Assembly (NCBI GenBank): GCA_034437615.1
Contig: DAOTTW010000034.1
Span: 1-13,460 of the forward strand
Length of the DNA: 13,460 bases
Reading direction: 5' to 3'
Source: DAOTTW01 sp034437615
Lineage (GTDB): Bacteria; Chloroflexota; Anaerolineae; Aggregatilineales; Phototrophicaceae
Shown: piece by piece, positions 12,001 through 13,454 of the stretch
Layout of the letters: each line of letters opens with the position of its first letter
Position numbering within the stretch: position 1 is the stretch's first letter
Translations under genes and position numbers: made by a program
Notes under the pieces: generated by a model
What the model saw: the letters and a program-made list of their open reading frames with translations, nothing else
Database searches by the model: none
What the model was told of the DNA's origin: nothing

Positions 12001-13291
12001 GATCTGTGCGGGTGATGAGATGGCTGGTGAGGTCGAATGGACGGGGACGCGCTTCCGTCTGGTGGATAGCCAGAACACATGCATCCTGACGAGCGCCCTG
12101 CGTAGCGCCGAACAGGTCTCCGTCAATAGCAGCGATCTAGCGGCATTGGGTCAGGCGGGTGAACAGCGAGTGATGATAACGTCGCTGGGCACGGGCTTCG
12201 TGTACATCGACGCCTATCAGCTAATCCTCGGTGATACGCTGGCCCCTGGCCTGTACGACGAAGCTCTGCCGGATAGCCTGCTCGACTTTAGCATCAACGG
12301 CAGTGGGCAGATCAACCGCGCCGCCTTCGGCTGTAACTCAGCGACAAGCTGGTGCACCCAGAAATTCTTCTTCTCCATCGGGGATGGCTTCGCCTTCACC
12401 CGCAACCCGAACGCCAGCCTGACGTTCGACTTCGATGGTACGGGCTTCTCGACGATCAGCAACGTCGATTTTGCTGGTGTGGATTTCCAGATCTGCTACA
12501 AGCGTGCGGACAATCCGACGCCCTTCAGCGCTGGCGACCCGTCGTTGCCACCCGCTGAGCGCGACCTCACGCTGAATAACGCAAACGGCATCTGGTGTGA
12601 CCTGCGCACGACCAATCAGGCGACATTCACAGCCTCGGATTGGAACGAGATCAACGCTAATCTGCCGGATGTCTTCGGGGCTGGCAGGCGCTACGGCTTC
12701 TCCTACTATGGGCTGGCACGCGATGTATACAGCGTCGAAATACGGGTGTCGGATGCCTCGATTGCGCCGTTCCATCGCCTGCAAATCGACGCCATCGCCG
12801 TCTTTGGCGAGAGCGACACGCTTGAGGTGATGCAACCCGGCTTCTACGATAATGCCGAAGCGCCCATCAGCTTCGAGCCGACCGTGCAATGGACGAACCG
12901 CCGCGAGTTCGTCGGTCCGCCTTTCGGCCCCTACAACCTGACCGAGCACACCACGACCTACGGCGGCACTATCGCACAGATGCGCATCGCGGGCAACGCG
13001 GTCACGCTGTATCATGGCGTGAACTTCAACAACAGTCGTCAGGTCAACATCTGCATGTTGATTACGGGCGAAACGCCGCACTGTGTCCGTTCATCGGAGA
13101 CGACCACGCCCCCGGCAGGCTCACCGGTGGGCAACACGCACGAAATGACCGAGTTTAGCCAGAACGGGCCATTCGCGAACTTCGTGCCCGTCATGCTCTA
13201 CGGCCTGGGTGAAGGCGAGCACACTATCATCATGGAAAACGCCGCCCACAACCAGGAATTCAACCTCGACGCCATCCGCGTCCACGAATAG
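17..13291 (+). CDS. Giant secreted multidomain protein: pseudo-subtilase, beta-helix, Ig-like region and 17 beta-sandwich modules (5' end probably upstream)
   Basis: A single open frame of 4,424 codons ends at TAG (13289-13291). Domain order: signal peptide, Thr/Glu/Pro/Ala linker, jelly-roll (res 107-280), S8 propeptide-like segment (339-450), S8 subtilase fold without its catalytic triad (453-906), right-handed beta-helix with a choice-of-anchor-Q-like end (921-1481), Ig/cadherin-like region (1483-1743), then 17 related beta-sandwich modules (1744-4424). The signal peptide, the regularly paired cysteines and the all-beta repeats point to an extracellular location. No lipobox, LPXTG, C-terminal hydrophobic anchor or type IX tail is visible; the protein stops at the end of module 17. 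The frame is also open from base 2 to 16 (residues RYRAW), no clear Shine-Dalgarno precedes the ATG at 17, and without RYRAW the signal peptide has no basic n-region, so the real start is likely upstream. Function is not known; a non-enzymatic adhesin or scaffold is my inference. No frameshift or internal stop is seen. Confidence 0.93.
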   Translation: MLCSLALLLLLIAVQPTYTSLAQEAGGDTASTPTEATAEATPTEALPPLPVRGGRDSGPADEAQDNDIAPGGNPVSPPASSVPDAEPEAPTAPITIPLPSGPDLPRDEAFVASFDDGIGDAWLLDSWLLTNDGSGNGYLITTLANASARVNGRTFSTFDLGARLQIASDNTAAIQIDDAAGNRTRLLFAANGNSRLYYNGELLQAGQAPDAISGLDASNGIPWQTVNVEARGAAITVSINSSEQLTYFLPVPITNAQISFVSGASNAGSVGLDDVRIVRRPDTASLIPSIAEPVGAADTPLTRTGAREGVTPQVEGSAVEGTPLATTPDQLTAEQRAKLPQAILRLLSEGLDSSAADAPMLLTDDTGRYAVTIWTQTDLSEQVIALNGVVNEITPYYMDVMLPLQSFVPLAAYAQVSGFELPRIAASLPLSDVRDLLTGTASLDAPDAPPNSNNYTDAFDVIGVHDWHEAGIQGSGVRVGVIATGFNVAGVGTGNSDFGCIETFIPRTGSAGNNSTGLSVVEIICDIAPQSTVIPYQAQTYSELGVAINTARADNAQNNVDVIVIALDLGAAATNGDGEGVGGANNPYAAITNARNDGIVILAAAGDNEQMNDDLAGAVSHRYSAFEFSDSDTVALNIRTRPGNPVNLSWSANDWNNPTQRPNVTLTGTGGFSVSNPVSGDAGDQLDTTGCSATFGVFCELTLTLDGFRSGSGTTTVQVQVTGDSGLQRPGGHIATAGSLARPADSPDVIAVAAACANDRGNFPRNPSSSLGPVYGPNGVAPTATAPFNRDTLKPDVTSFDAVQTQAAGDSRFECDGTVNGAEGSGGFKGTAAAVAHVAGIASLLQSDNLSSVNPTMAALNAGSLDAVAAIEDYIQSRTTDLPLGGQADGFDREHGAGLSLLGSPFYDWSQTSSVYAAAADINVASCTTIDYVDQNNLDADRSAADYGSAIANAFTQIGEGIAQANPGGCVVVLPGEYPTPLYINGIAADVTLLGYDYVTNGKYPLTRLQTLAQYWIGNGDYNYPAAAAAGEESIRVPTNAGVAVENVTGFTMRGFTFIVGKVFDAGRVREPQGVVISNALDTTIGDSSLGGVQIEGRSYEGFVGDDADIGGNATPISVIDGSHGTRIENVSFNGNSTDNASRTTSVTVVASGTSNKRVVVIGNDIRANRNIDEQGAWGSLLYGFDSWLDVVNNAFVGNSSEVGVLGQTSTTNSPAELRILGNVFLNNTIDTFQFNNGPLISLFYVPQFYMLSNTIVENDIGGGVSGIVGRGNPAGDDGSLATASQRWEIHNNLIYNNNFDAGIVTDAQFGNSVACTDLSGNANTAMQHNWVYGNAADGGACEVALQTAANDNIISDNDNATDFDDPGKQVVGVVANTGGLNANEDIIYYALAETSNEVYGSGIDAGDAALGTGVVGVASLSDAASLDQPLAGASYDTTIIGTQRLNDLDFDPATQRFDNSNIPDGDGDQGLDIGAFEYRVFGIVDNDIEATFVEDSNANRFEYDLNENIQGVGDVSISIDPLAQEWVWGTQCGDEFSDANQGLLVVDGVVRYCAPEDFYTDPVADGQANDTPGWADRLTISYQALDETGAAGTGQLSWVITPQIDDALTAIIGDGSVPEDEFRQSGQPNTNVAVRLRPNVTFSDSTGNFAFSERDNPEFINDTTRQTEFPYSYALNDIEDPNNLIDDASVQISGDQLQFTSLDQDQRTGSARILYDVTDATNTTTTHIFTFSIESLAAEIAGLFDDSSLAFVYSDDTGESGTGAWRPERNTQAINKSLHTSNIPGDTASFRFNGTGFVLYMFSDFLGGLYEVSINGETATADWAPTGPGSQISQLEIGSFTCTTRAPTSGGFVSNLSFSPGSYTVTCDSGLKGLYSVEIVNQVGNPAFRQVIKVDAFSIIDDEASGAAGPFTPGIYDVDQPEVQAIFSGAPSQWRNASFFLYSNGIAYESIGNDPDEISFNFTGSKGFAIGTRLDRFAPTYQICVSEAGTSGQRTCQRYDNAPENFTPRTYNAYRTFYGFEPNKEYTVSIEDIDAAPNAPFVFDALTIFPPTDDPLTMPFASIENEEIEYILYRGGNPDSWELNTLFGPAASNGTLSRPVPFISQVGPFAAFEVPADATGFELKHLFSFADSRQVLVCVDRHLSMSSAAGEYGNCMQVDMVNGSARAINANNGNLTGPSVDLGRINGRMQFNEGDFTSLWGDLNRDGIIGGSSLTEDASRAHVVEIFSNTIRGFSVDKITVTGDAGAFRAGAYEEGIEGLQPFNASLTPVAKTQAPFSYVTNFQAFRDSGSGHLATSQNNSGVYFKIEGTGFAPILRLENGSGDIGICWQAYDNATAGNAPAISDVVNSGNCVEIDNAAPFPQYIAKRPILGLEAGAYAVVVQKLNGGRMIFDGFEVYDFDWQNELQQFELGSRYEGDYAERELENKFLYFGDNWLHISGGAAFNQSATNYDQTFTGVGQAVLFRVTNADAITLIRDVRGGLSPYLVCYARESAPEDKTCTRVENGTGFGFAQPVTIPLNNTGNTEPHVVSVASALSFPMIFDAVEPTSLTETLSVGKYDDSDTAIFYPDLGRWRRETNSFLYFGGGYYRSVEAGAIASFTFNGTGFGLGMITDVSAGEVEVCYAPGLNGADENDTCFTYLNETLAPNNTTTRTVVGLPKDTYSVRIRDVDDGNSEFGFFQLPGLGAIGLDFVEIYDVAPPATIMQSVDANEDYRINGNQALQLLPGDRWASIRDGRAFNFSERSYSAVVNEFGFENTVIAGPAGLLTLDLDSGDDGTDYQEATVILKTDAPSFAKSDQLLACVDNVDGEIDYNNSSRSYRLLNSDSCTLTDDLRQFSQVVFNKDNLPLLGQPTGIDGTDRIFSFRTLSGGFLRVDGYQVLYDTALTDGFYEESIGFGAGADDILRVSNANQWRTEDFVLYSGGRALRTASNGAELTFDFSGTGFSLVALYDRLSGRFDAEISDGSGFIGTFQIDLNSPAPRYQNAYTYAGLPFGDYTVKLTAANIPGGNGRNIVDGIRIYGELQALGSLYDDAQTDLSGQSLLTYGPSRTTWTAFQGGPAFTALNQTLHQSSQIGATVTFEVGERTPATGIIMIYRPGTLARNVEVCFRDVTDAESSFCETIDPGGDPSGRIRVTPNGMPAGNYNVAIVNRAFGQIQLDAVQVLEGDTLVEGIYDVNYLNDVVDVFSAGNWTINSFINEARGAAGSSFSFDMTGIGFSLLLTENVVSAQSYDICVTSEGSATPCDAYDETIERISAPAGASSVNVFGLHEASGDNANYTVEISNGGSNDLIVRGVHVLGTRPDDIFTSKEIVENDDPRIRYLPFGSLNETIDRSGRASGGSQHTGRQRGSSTYFEFSGPGGLQYVRETTSFYGSVEVCYGVIGTDTSASATCETVQNNTGFGFQVARAIPTNASCETAGCWVSISNREDNRLVAFDYTRRFDANDPLTTGDYEESFPSLNFTPGNAWSQNSVPQASGGFVQATNSNSATLDFLMNGSAFSVNFTRIFQSGTVQLCWLPYDGAVPSIAQVQNNGECQRFNNQNVFPIYNSPRTIAGLVPGNYRVVVNRVNGGEMAIDGISIYNDVWFAADAGDWINGSGLRALEGGRRYEPSFVNRATDNQFLFYGNWTSNTGVKAINQSGKNSDQTNQAGASVVFRTTDANALLLYRDAAKPFSDVLACAQPVSLNPLGAEADRQCQTLLSDGVGQSQPVSFQFGNEDTGEYIVSLTTLEQALFNMDSIELYDINTPLTVGTYEDSSPFLSLQGNWEPVYNFGLYTNGRMIQSTSNDASASFNFTGTGFEVGLIASNAGGEVEMCYGPEASFDTDRQCFVYQQEVAGIRNETSRIVAGLPQDTYRVTLTDVEDGNTVLIFGGANFARAPFFAVGKLMIDYVRIFNDARPPALPAGYYNQDATAPSGQPYLQTLPDEKWNQVTGGPAFNFSEQSYLIPVNRFNVARFIGPGPAAVLTVNVPANDDATLILHSGIASGANTDQLLICAGDEMAGEVEWTGTRFRLVDSQNTCILTSALRSAEQVSVNSSDLAALGQAGEQRVMITSLGTGFVYIDAYQLILGDTLAPGLYDEALPDSLLDFSINGSGQINRAAFGCNSATSWCTQKFFFSIGDGFAFTRNPNASLTFDFDGTGFSTISNVDFAGVDFQICYKRADNPTPFSAGDPSLPPAERDLTLNNANGIWCDLRTTNQATFTASDWNEINANLPDVFGAGRRYGFSYYGLARDVYSVEIRVSDASIAPFHRLQIDAIAVFGESDTLEVMQPGFYDNAEAPISFEPTVQWTNRREFVGPPFGPYNLTEHTTTYGGTIAQMRIAGNAVTLYHGVNFNNSRQVNICMLITGETPHCVRSSETTTPPAGSPVGNTHEMTEFSQNGPFANFVPVMLYGLGEGEHTIIMENAAHNQEFNLDAIRVHE
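83..334 (+). other. Low-complexity Thr/Glu/Pro/Ala linker
   Basis: Residues 23-106 are rich in Ala, Thr, Pro, Glu, Gly and Asp, with a short internal reiteration (TEATAEATPTEA, bases 113-154). This is probably a disordered spacer between the signal peptide and the first folded domain. No catalytic or binding motif is seen. Confidence 0.75.
335..856 (+). other. N-terminal jelly-roll (LamG/concanavalin-like) domain
   Basis: Residues 107-280 run from DEAFVASFDDG to LDDVRIVRR. The pattern (F.DG...W......, a G-rich strand, NVEARG.AITVSINS, and a closing strand GLDDVRIV) resembles LamG, DUF1080 or CBM-like sandwich domains, which usually bind sugars or act as structural spacers. The closing hDxhphh strand recurs at the end of every C-terminal module, suggesting a related topology. 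The fold assignment is by eye; the ligand is unknown. Confidence 0.55.
1031..1366 (+). other. Subtilase propeptide-like segment
   Basis: Residues about 339-450 precede the S8 fold in the usual position of a prodomain. A strand-rich stretch (RYAVTIWTQTD), a VVNEITPYYMDVMLPLQSF segment and LPRIAASLPLSDV follow the pattern of prodomains in secreted S8 proteases of this type (a strand, then vqa.vP...L..La.LP.V). Its retention in front of a triad-less domain suggests it now serves as a folding aid or a fixed subdomain. The similarity is from pattern memory, not a search. Confidence 0.5.
1373..2734 (+). other. S8 subtilase-like domain with all triad residues replaced (pseudoprotease)
   Basis: The fold landmarks of subtilases are present in order: GSGVRVGVIATGF (Asp motif), TGLSVVEIICDIAP (His motif, family form HGTxVAEIxxDIAP), ILAAAGDNEQ (oxyanion motif, family AAGN), LKPDVTSFDAV (family KPDxxAPxxV) and GTAAAVAHVAGIASLL (Ser motif, family GTSxAAPHVAG). 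The catalytic Asp is Ala483 (1463-1465), His is Thr516 (1562-1564), Ser is Ala832 (2510-2512), and the oxyanion Asn aligns with Asp607 (1835-1837) unless the loop is shifted by one. The domain ends with the typical DGFDREHGAGLSLLG segment. No peptidase activity is expected; a structural or ligand-binding role is inferred. Confidence 0.85.
1853..2227 (+). other. Beta-rich insert within the S8-like domain
   Basis: About 125 residues separate the oxyanion strand AAAGDNEQ from GSLARPADSPDVIAVAA, where a minimal subtilase would have only a loop and short strands. The insert starts HRYSAFEFSDSD, continues NLSWSANDW, and contains two close cysteines (GCSATFGVFC). Secreted S8 proteins of the same lineage commonly carry a beta insert here beginning H.YSG.F.DSD and containing a W..DW strand, so the insert is ancestral to the inactive domain. 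Confidence 0.55.
2777..4459 (+). other. Right-handed parallel beta-helix with choice-of-anchor-Q-like end
   Basis: Residues 921-1481 begin with CTTIDYVDQNN and AFTQIGEGIAQANPGGCVVVLPGEY, the usual entry into a pectate-lyase-like helix (a shallow list of positions, then a G.Y coil). They continue through coils rich in Asn and hydrophobic strands (RIENVSFNGNS, VVVIGNDIRANRN, LDVVNNAFVGNSS, LRILGNVFLNNT, MLSNTIVENDI, WEIHNNLIYNNN). The end, IDAGDAALG ... DGDGDQGLDIGAFEYR, matches the choice-of-anchor-Q signature found in many surface proteins. Such helices may bind or cleave polysaccharides; no catalytic set can be identified here. Confidence 0.8.
4463..5245 (+). other. Ig/cadherin-like beta region (probably two domains)
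   Basis: Residues 1483-1743. The first unit runs from EATFVEDSNANRF to GTGQLSWVITPQ and holds a Cys pair (GTQCGDEF and VRYCAPED) with a RLTISYQALDETG strand typical of cadherin-like or Ig-like tandem domains. The second runs from DDALTAIIGDG to TSLDQDQRTGSARILYDVTD, with the same YxVTDxxN closing strand. They probably act as a rigid stalk between the beta-helix and the module array. Family assignment is tentative. Confidence 0.5.
5246..5755 (+). repeat. Beta-sandwich module 1
   Basis: Begins LFDDSS, then GAWRPERN, AINKSLHTSNIPGDTASFRF and NGTGF, and ends KVDAFSIIDD. It combines the A.N.SL feature of odd modules with the GTGF of even modules. It lacks the usual Cys pair on the hairpin after GTGF; two cysteines sit later (SFTCTT and YTVTCDS). 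Partner in the second super-repeat: module 9 (ALNQTLHQSSQIGATVTFEV). Confidence 0.7.
5756..6178 (+). repeat. Beta-sandwich module 2 (GTGF type)
   Basis: Begins PGIYDVDQ; SQWRNASFFLYSNGIAYES, FNFTGSKGF with one extra residue in the GTGF motif, Cys pair YQICVSEAGTSGQRTC, closing strand FDALTIF. It matches module 10 (EGIYDVNY, YDICVTSEGSATPC, YTVEIS) better than its neighbours. Confidence 0.72.
6179..6763 (+). repeat. Beta-sandwich module 3 (non-GTGF type) with a Ca-loop-like insert
   Basis: Begins DDPLTMPFASIENEE and ends VDKITVTGD. The core strand is FEVPADATGF and the Cys pair is VLVCVDRHL...YGNC. It is one of the longest modules because of an insert that includes DLNRDGIIGG (6623-6652). Counterpart: module 11 (DDIFTSKEIVENDD), which lacks the insert. 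Confidence 0.62.
6764..7225 (+). repeat. Beta-sandwich module 4 (GTGF type)
   Basis: Begins RAGAYEEGIEG; FKIEGTGF; long Cys pair loop ICWQAYDN...VVNSGNC; GLEAGAYAVVVQKLNGGRM; closing FDGFEVYDFDW. It shares the long Cys loop, the LNGGRM/VNGGEM strand and the trailing W with module 12. Confidence 0.75.
7226..7666 (+). repeat. Beta-sandwich module 5 (non-GTGF type)
   Basis: Begins around ELGSRYEGDYAERELENKF; LYFGDNW, AFNQSATNYDQTFTG, VLFRVTNADAITLIRD, Cys pair LVCYARESAPEDKTC, closing MIFDAVEP. Closely matches module 13 (RRYEPSFVNRATDNQF, FYGNW, AINQSGKNSDQT, VVFRTTDANALLLYRD). Confidence 0.75.
7667..8110 (+). repeat. Beta-sandwich module 6 (GTGF type)
   Basis: Begins LTETLSVGKYDDSD; GRWRRETNSFLYFGGGYY, FTFNGTGFGLG, GEVEVCYAPGLNGADENDTC, GLPKDTYSVRIRDVDDGN, closing LDFVEIYD. 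A good consensus member. It shares with module 14 the rare extension DV(D/E)DGN plus a hydrophobic Phe-rich loop before the last strand. Confidence 0.8.
8111..8668 (+). repeat. Beta-sandwich module 7 (long, non-GTGF type)
   Basis: Begins VAPPATIMQSVDANEDY; LQLLPGDRWASIRDGRAFNFSERSY, LLTLDLDSGDDG, Cys pair LLACVDNVDGE...LNSDSC, then TLTDDLRQFSQVVFN and closing VDGYQVLYD. The extra strand pair and the CxLT(D/S)xLR segment are shared only with module 15. Confidence 0.75.
8669..9085 (+). repeat. Beta-sandwich module 8 (GTGF type, no cysteines)
   Basis: Begins TALTDGFYEES; NQWRTEDFVLYSGGRALRT, LTFDFSGTGFSLVAL, closing VDGIRIYG. The hairpin that carries a Cys pair in most modules reads FDAEISDGSGF here, and the module contains no cysteine at all. 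Counterpart: module 16 (LTFDFDGTGFSTIS). Confidence 0.75.
9086..9523 (+). repeat. Beta-sandwich module 9 (start of second eight-module round)
   Basis: Begins ELQALGSLYDDAQ; TTWTAFQGGPAFTALNQTLH, VTFEVGERTPATG, Cys pair VEVCFRDVTDAESSFC, GMPAGNYNVAIVN, closing LDAVQVLEG. It aligns with module 1 over LYDDxx, the W, and A(L/I)N(Q/K)(T/S)LHxS. Confidence 0.72.
9524..9928 (+). repeat. Beta-sandwich module 10 (GTGF type)
   Basis: Begins TLVEGIYDVNYL; AGNWTINSFI, FSFDMTGIGFSLLL, Cys pair YDICVTSEGSATPC, NYTVEISNGG, closing VRGVHVLGT, where the usual Asp is replaced by Arg. Counterpart: module 2. Confidence 0.7.
9929..10357 (+). repeat. Beta-sandwich module 11 (degenerate, two Cys pairs)
   Basis: Begins DDIFTSKEIVENDD; YFEFSGPGGLQYV, Cys pair VEVCYGVIGTDTSASATC, then an extra close pair ASCETAGCWVS, and a divergent closing strand FDYTRRFD. 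One of the least conserved members; placed opposite module 3 mainly by order and its start motif. Confidence 0.6.
10358..10771 (+). repeat. Beta-sandwich module 12 (GTGF type)
   Basis: Begins PLTTGDYEES; LDFLMNGSAFSVNF (GTGF reduced to GSAF), long Cys loop LCWLPYDG...VQNNGEC, GLVPGNYRVVVNRVNGGEM, closing IDGISIYNDVW. Counterpart: module 4. Confidence 0.75.
10772..11251 (+). repeat. Beta-sandwich module 13 (non-GTGF type)
   Basis: Begins VWFAADAGDWINGSG; EGGRRYEPSF, FLFYGNW, AINQSGKNSDQT, VVFRTTDANALLLYRD, Cys pair LACAQPVSLN...ADRQC, closing MDSIELYD. Counterpart: module 5. Confidence 0.75.
11252..11710 (+). repeat. Beta-sandwich module 14 (GTGF type)
   Basis: Begins INTPLTVGTYEDSS; LYTNGRMIQSTSNDASASF, FNFTGTGFEVGLI, GEVEMCYGPEASFDTDRQC, GLPQDTYRVTLTDVEDGN, a Phe-rich loop, closing IDYVRIFND. 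The nearest relative within the protein is module 6, eight positions earlier. Confidence 0.8.
11711..12235 (+). repeat. Beta-sandwich module 15 (long, non-GTGF type)
   Basis: Begins ARPPALPAGYYNQ; LQTLPDEKWNQVTGGPAFNF and SEQSYLIPVNRF, VLTVNVPANDDATLIL, Cys pair LLICAGDEMAGE...VDSQNTC, LTSALRSAEQVSVN, closing IDAYQLILG. Counterpart: module 7. Confidence 0.75.
12236..12817 (+). repeat. Beta-sandwich module 16 (GTGF type, extended)
   Basis: Begins TLAPGLYDEALPDS; extra close Cys pair FGCNSATSWCTQ, LTFDFDGTGFSTIS, Cys pair FQICYKRADN...NGIWC with an unusually long Pro-rich loop, YYGLARDVYSVEIRV, closing IDAIAVFG. Counterpart: module 8, which has no cysteines. Confidence 0.72.
12818..13288 (+). 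repeat. Beta-sandwich module 17 (C-terminal, non-GTGF type)
   Basis: Begins TLEVMQPGFYDNAEAP; VQWTNRREFVGPPFGPYNL, QMRIAGNAVTLYHG, Cys pair VNICMLITGETPHC, YGLGEGEHTIIMEN, closing LDAIRVHE, after which the protein ends. By order it corresponds to modules 1 and 9 and would open a third round of the super-repeat. Confidence 0.7.
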
Positions 13292-13313
13292 GCATCAGCG
13301 AAAGACCTGATGC
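13292..13313 (+). other. Small hairpin directly after the stop codon
   Basis: GCATCAG (13292-13298) pairs with CTGATGC (13307-13313) across an 8-base loop, immediately before the terminator stem. It may stabilise the mRNA 3' end or form part of a tandem terminator; alone it has no U tract. Confidence 0.5.
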
Positions 13314-13350
13314 AACGGGCACGCCGCAAGGTGTGCCCGTTTTTGTTTTA
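13314..13350 (+). terminator. Rho-independent terminator of the giant gene
   Basis: ACGGGCACGCC (13315-13325) pairs with GGTGTGCCCGT (13330-13340), an 11-bp stem with one G-U pair, closed by a GCAA (GNRA-class) tetraloop. An extra A-T pair extends the base. The stem runs into TTTTTGTTTT. It lies 23 bases past the stop and fits a strong intrinsic terminator. Confidence 0.9.
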
Positions 13351-13377
13351 GGCTTTTCCAGCTAAAAAACAAGCAAT

Positions 13378-13391
13378 GCGGCTGACGCCGC
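13378..13391. repeat. Short hairpin GCGGC-TGAC-GCCGC
   Basis: A perfect 5-bp stem with a 4-base loop between the terminator and the larger palindrome. It could be part of the same mobile or repetitive unit, or incidental. Confidence 0.35.
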
Positions 13392-13392
13392 T

Positions 13393-13454
13393 CGGACACC
13401 CAGAAGGGTGTCCCTACAGGACATCGTTCGTAGGGACACGGCTTGCCGTGTCCG
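13393..13454. repeat. Compound palindromic repeat (REP/MITE-like)
   Basis: Two hairpins face each other. The first is GGACACCC-AGAA-GGGTGTCC (13394-13413); the second is GGACACGGC-TT-GCCGTGTCC (13434-13453). GTGTCCCTAC (13408-13417) is the exact reverse complement of GTAGGGACAC (13430-13439), and the outer ends CGGACAC and GTGTCCG are also complementary, so the whole 62 bases can fold as one imperfect cruciform. The form is like dispersed intergenic palindromes I recall from Anaerolineae. No gene starts are visible in the remaining bases to the window end. Confidence 0.65.

Larger units (their letters stand above)
9086..12817 (+). repeat. Eight-module super-repeat, copy 2
   Basis: Modules 9-16, about 1,244 residues, in the same order as copy 1 with start-to-start offsets of 3,546-3,840 bases. 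Module 17 follows as the first module of an incomplete third round. Confidence 0.7.
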
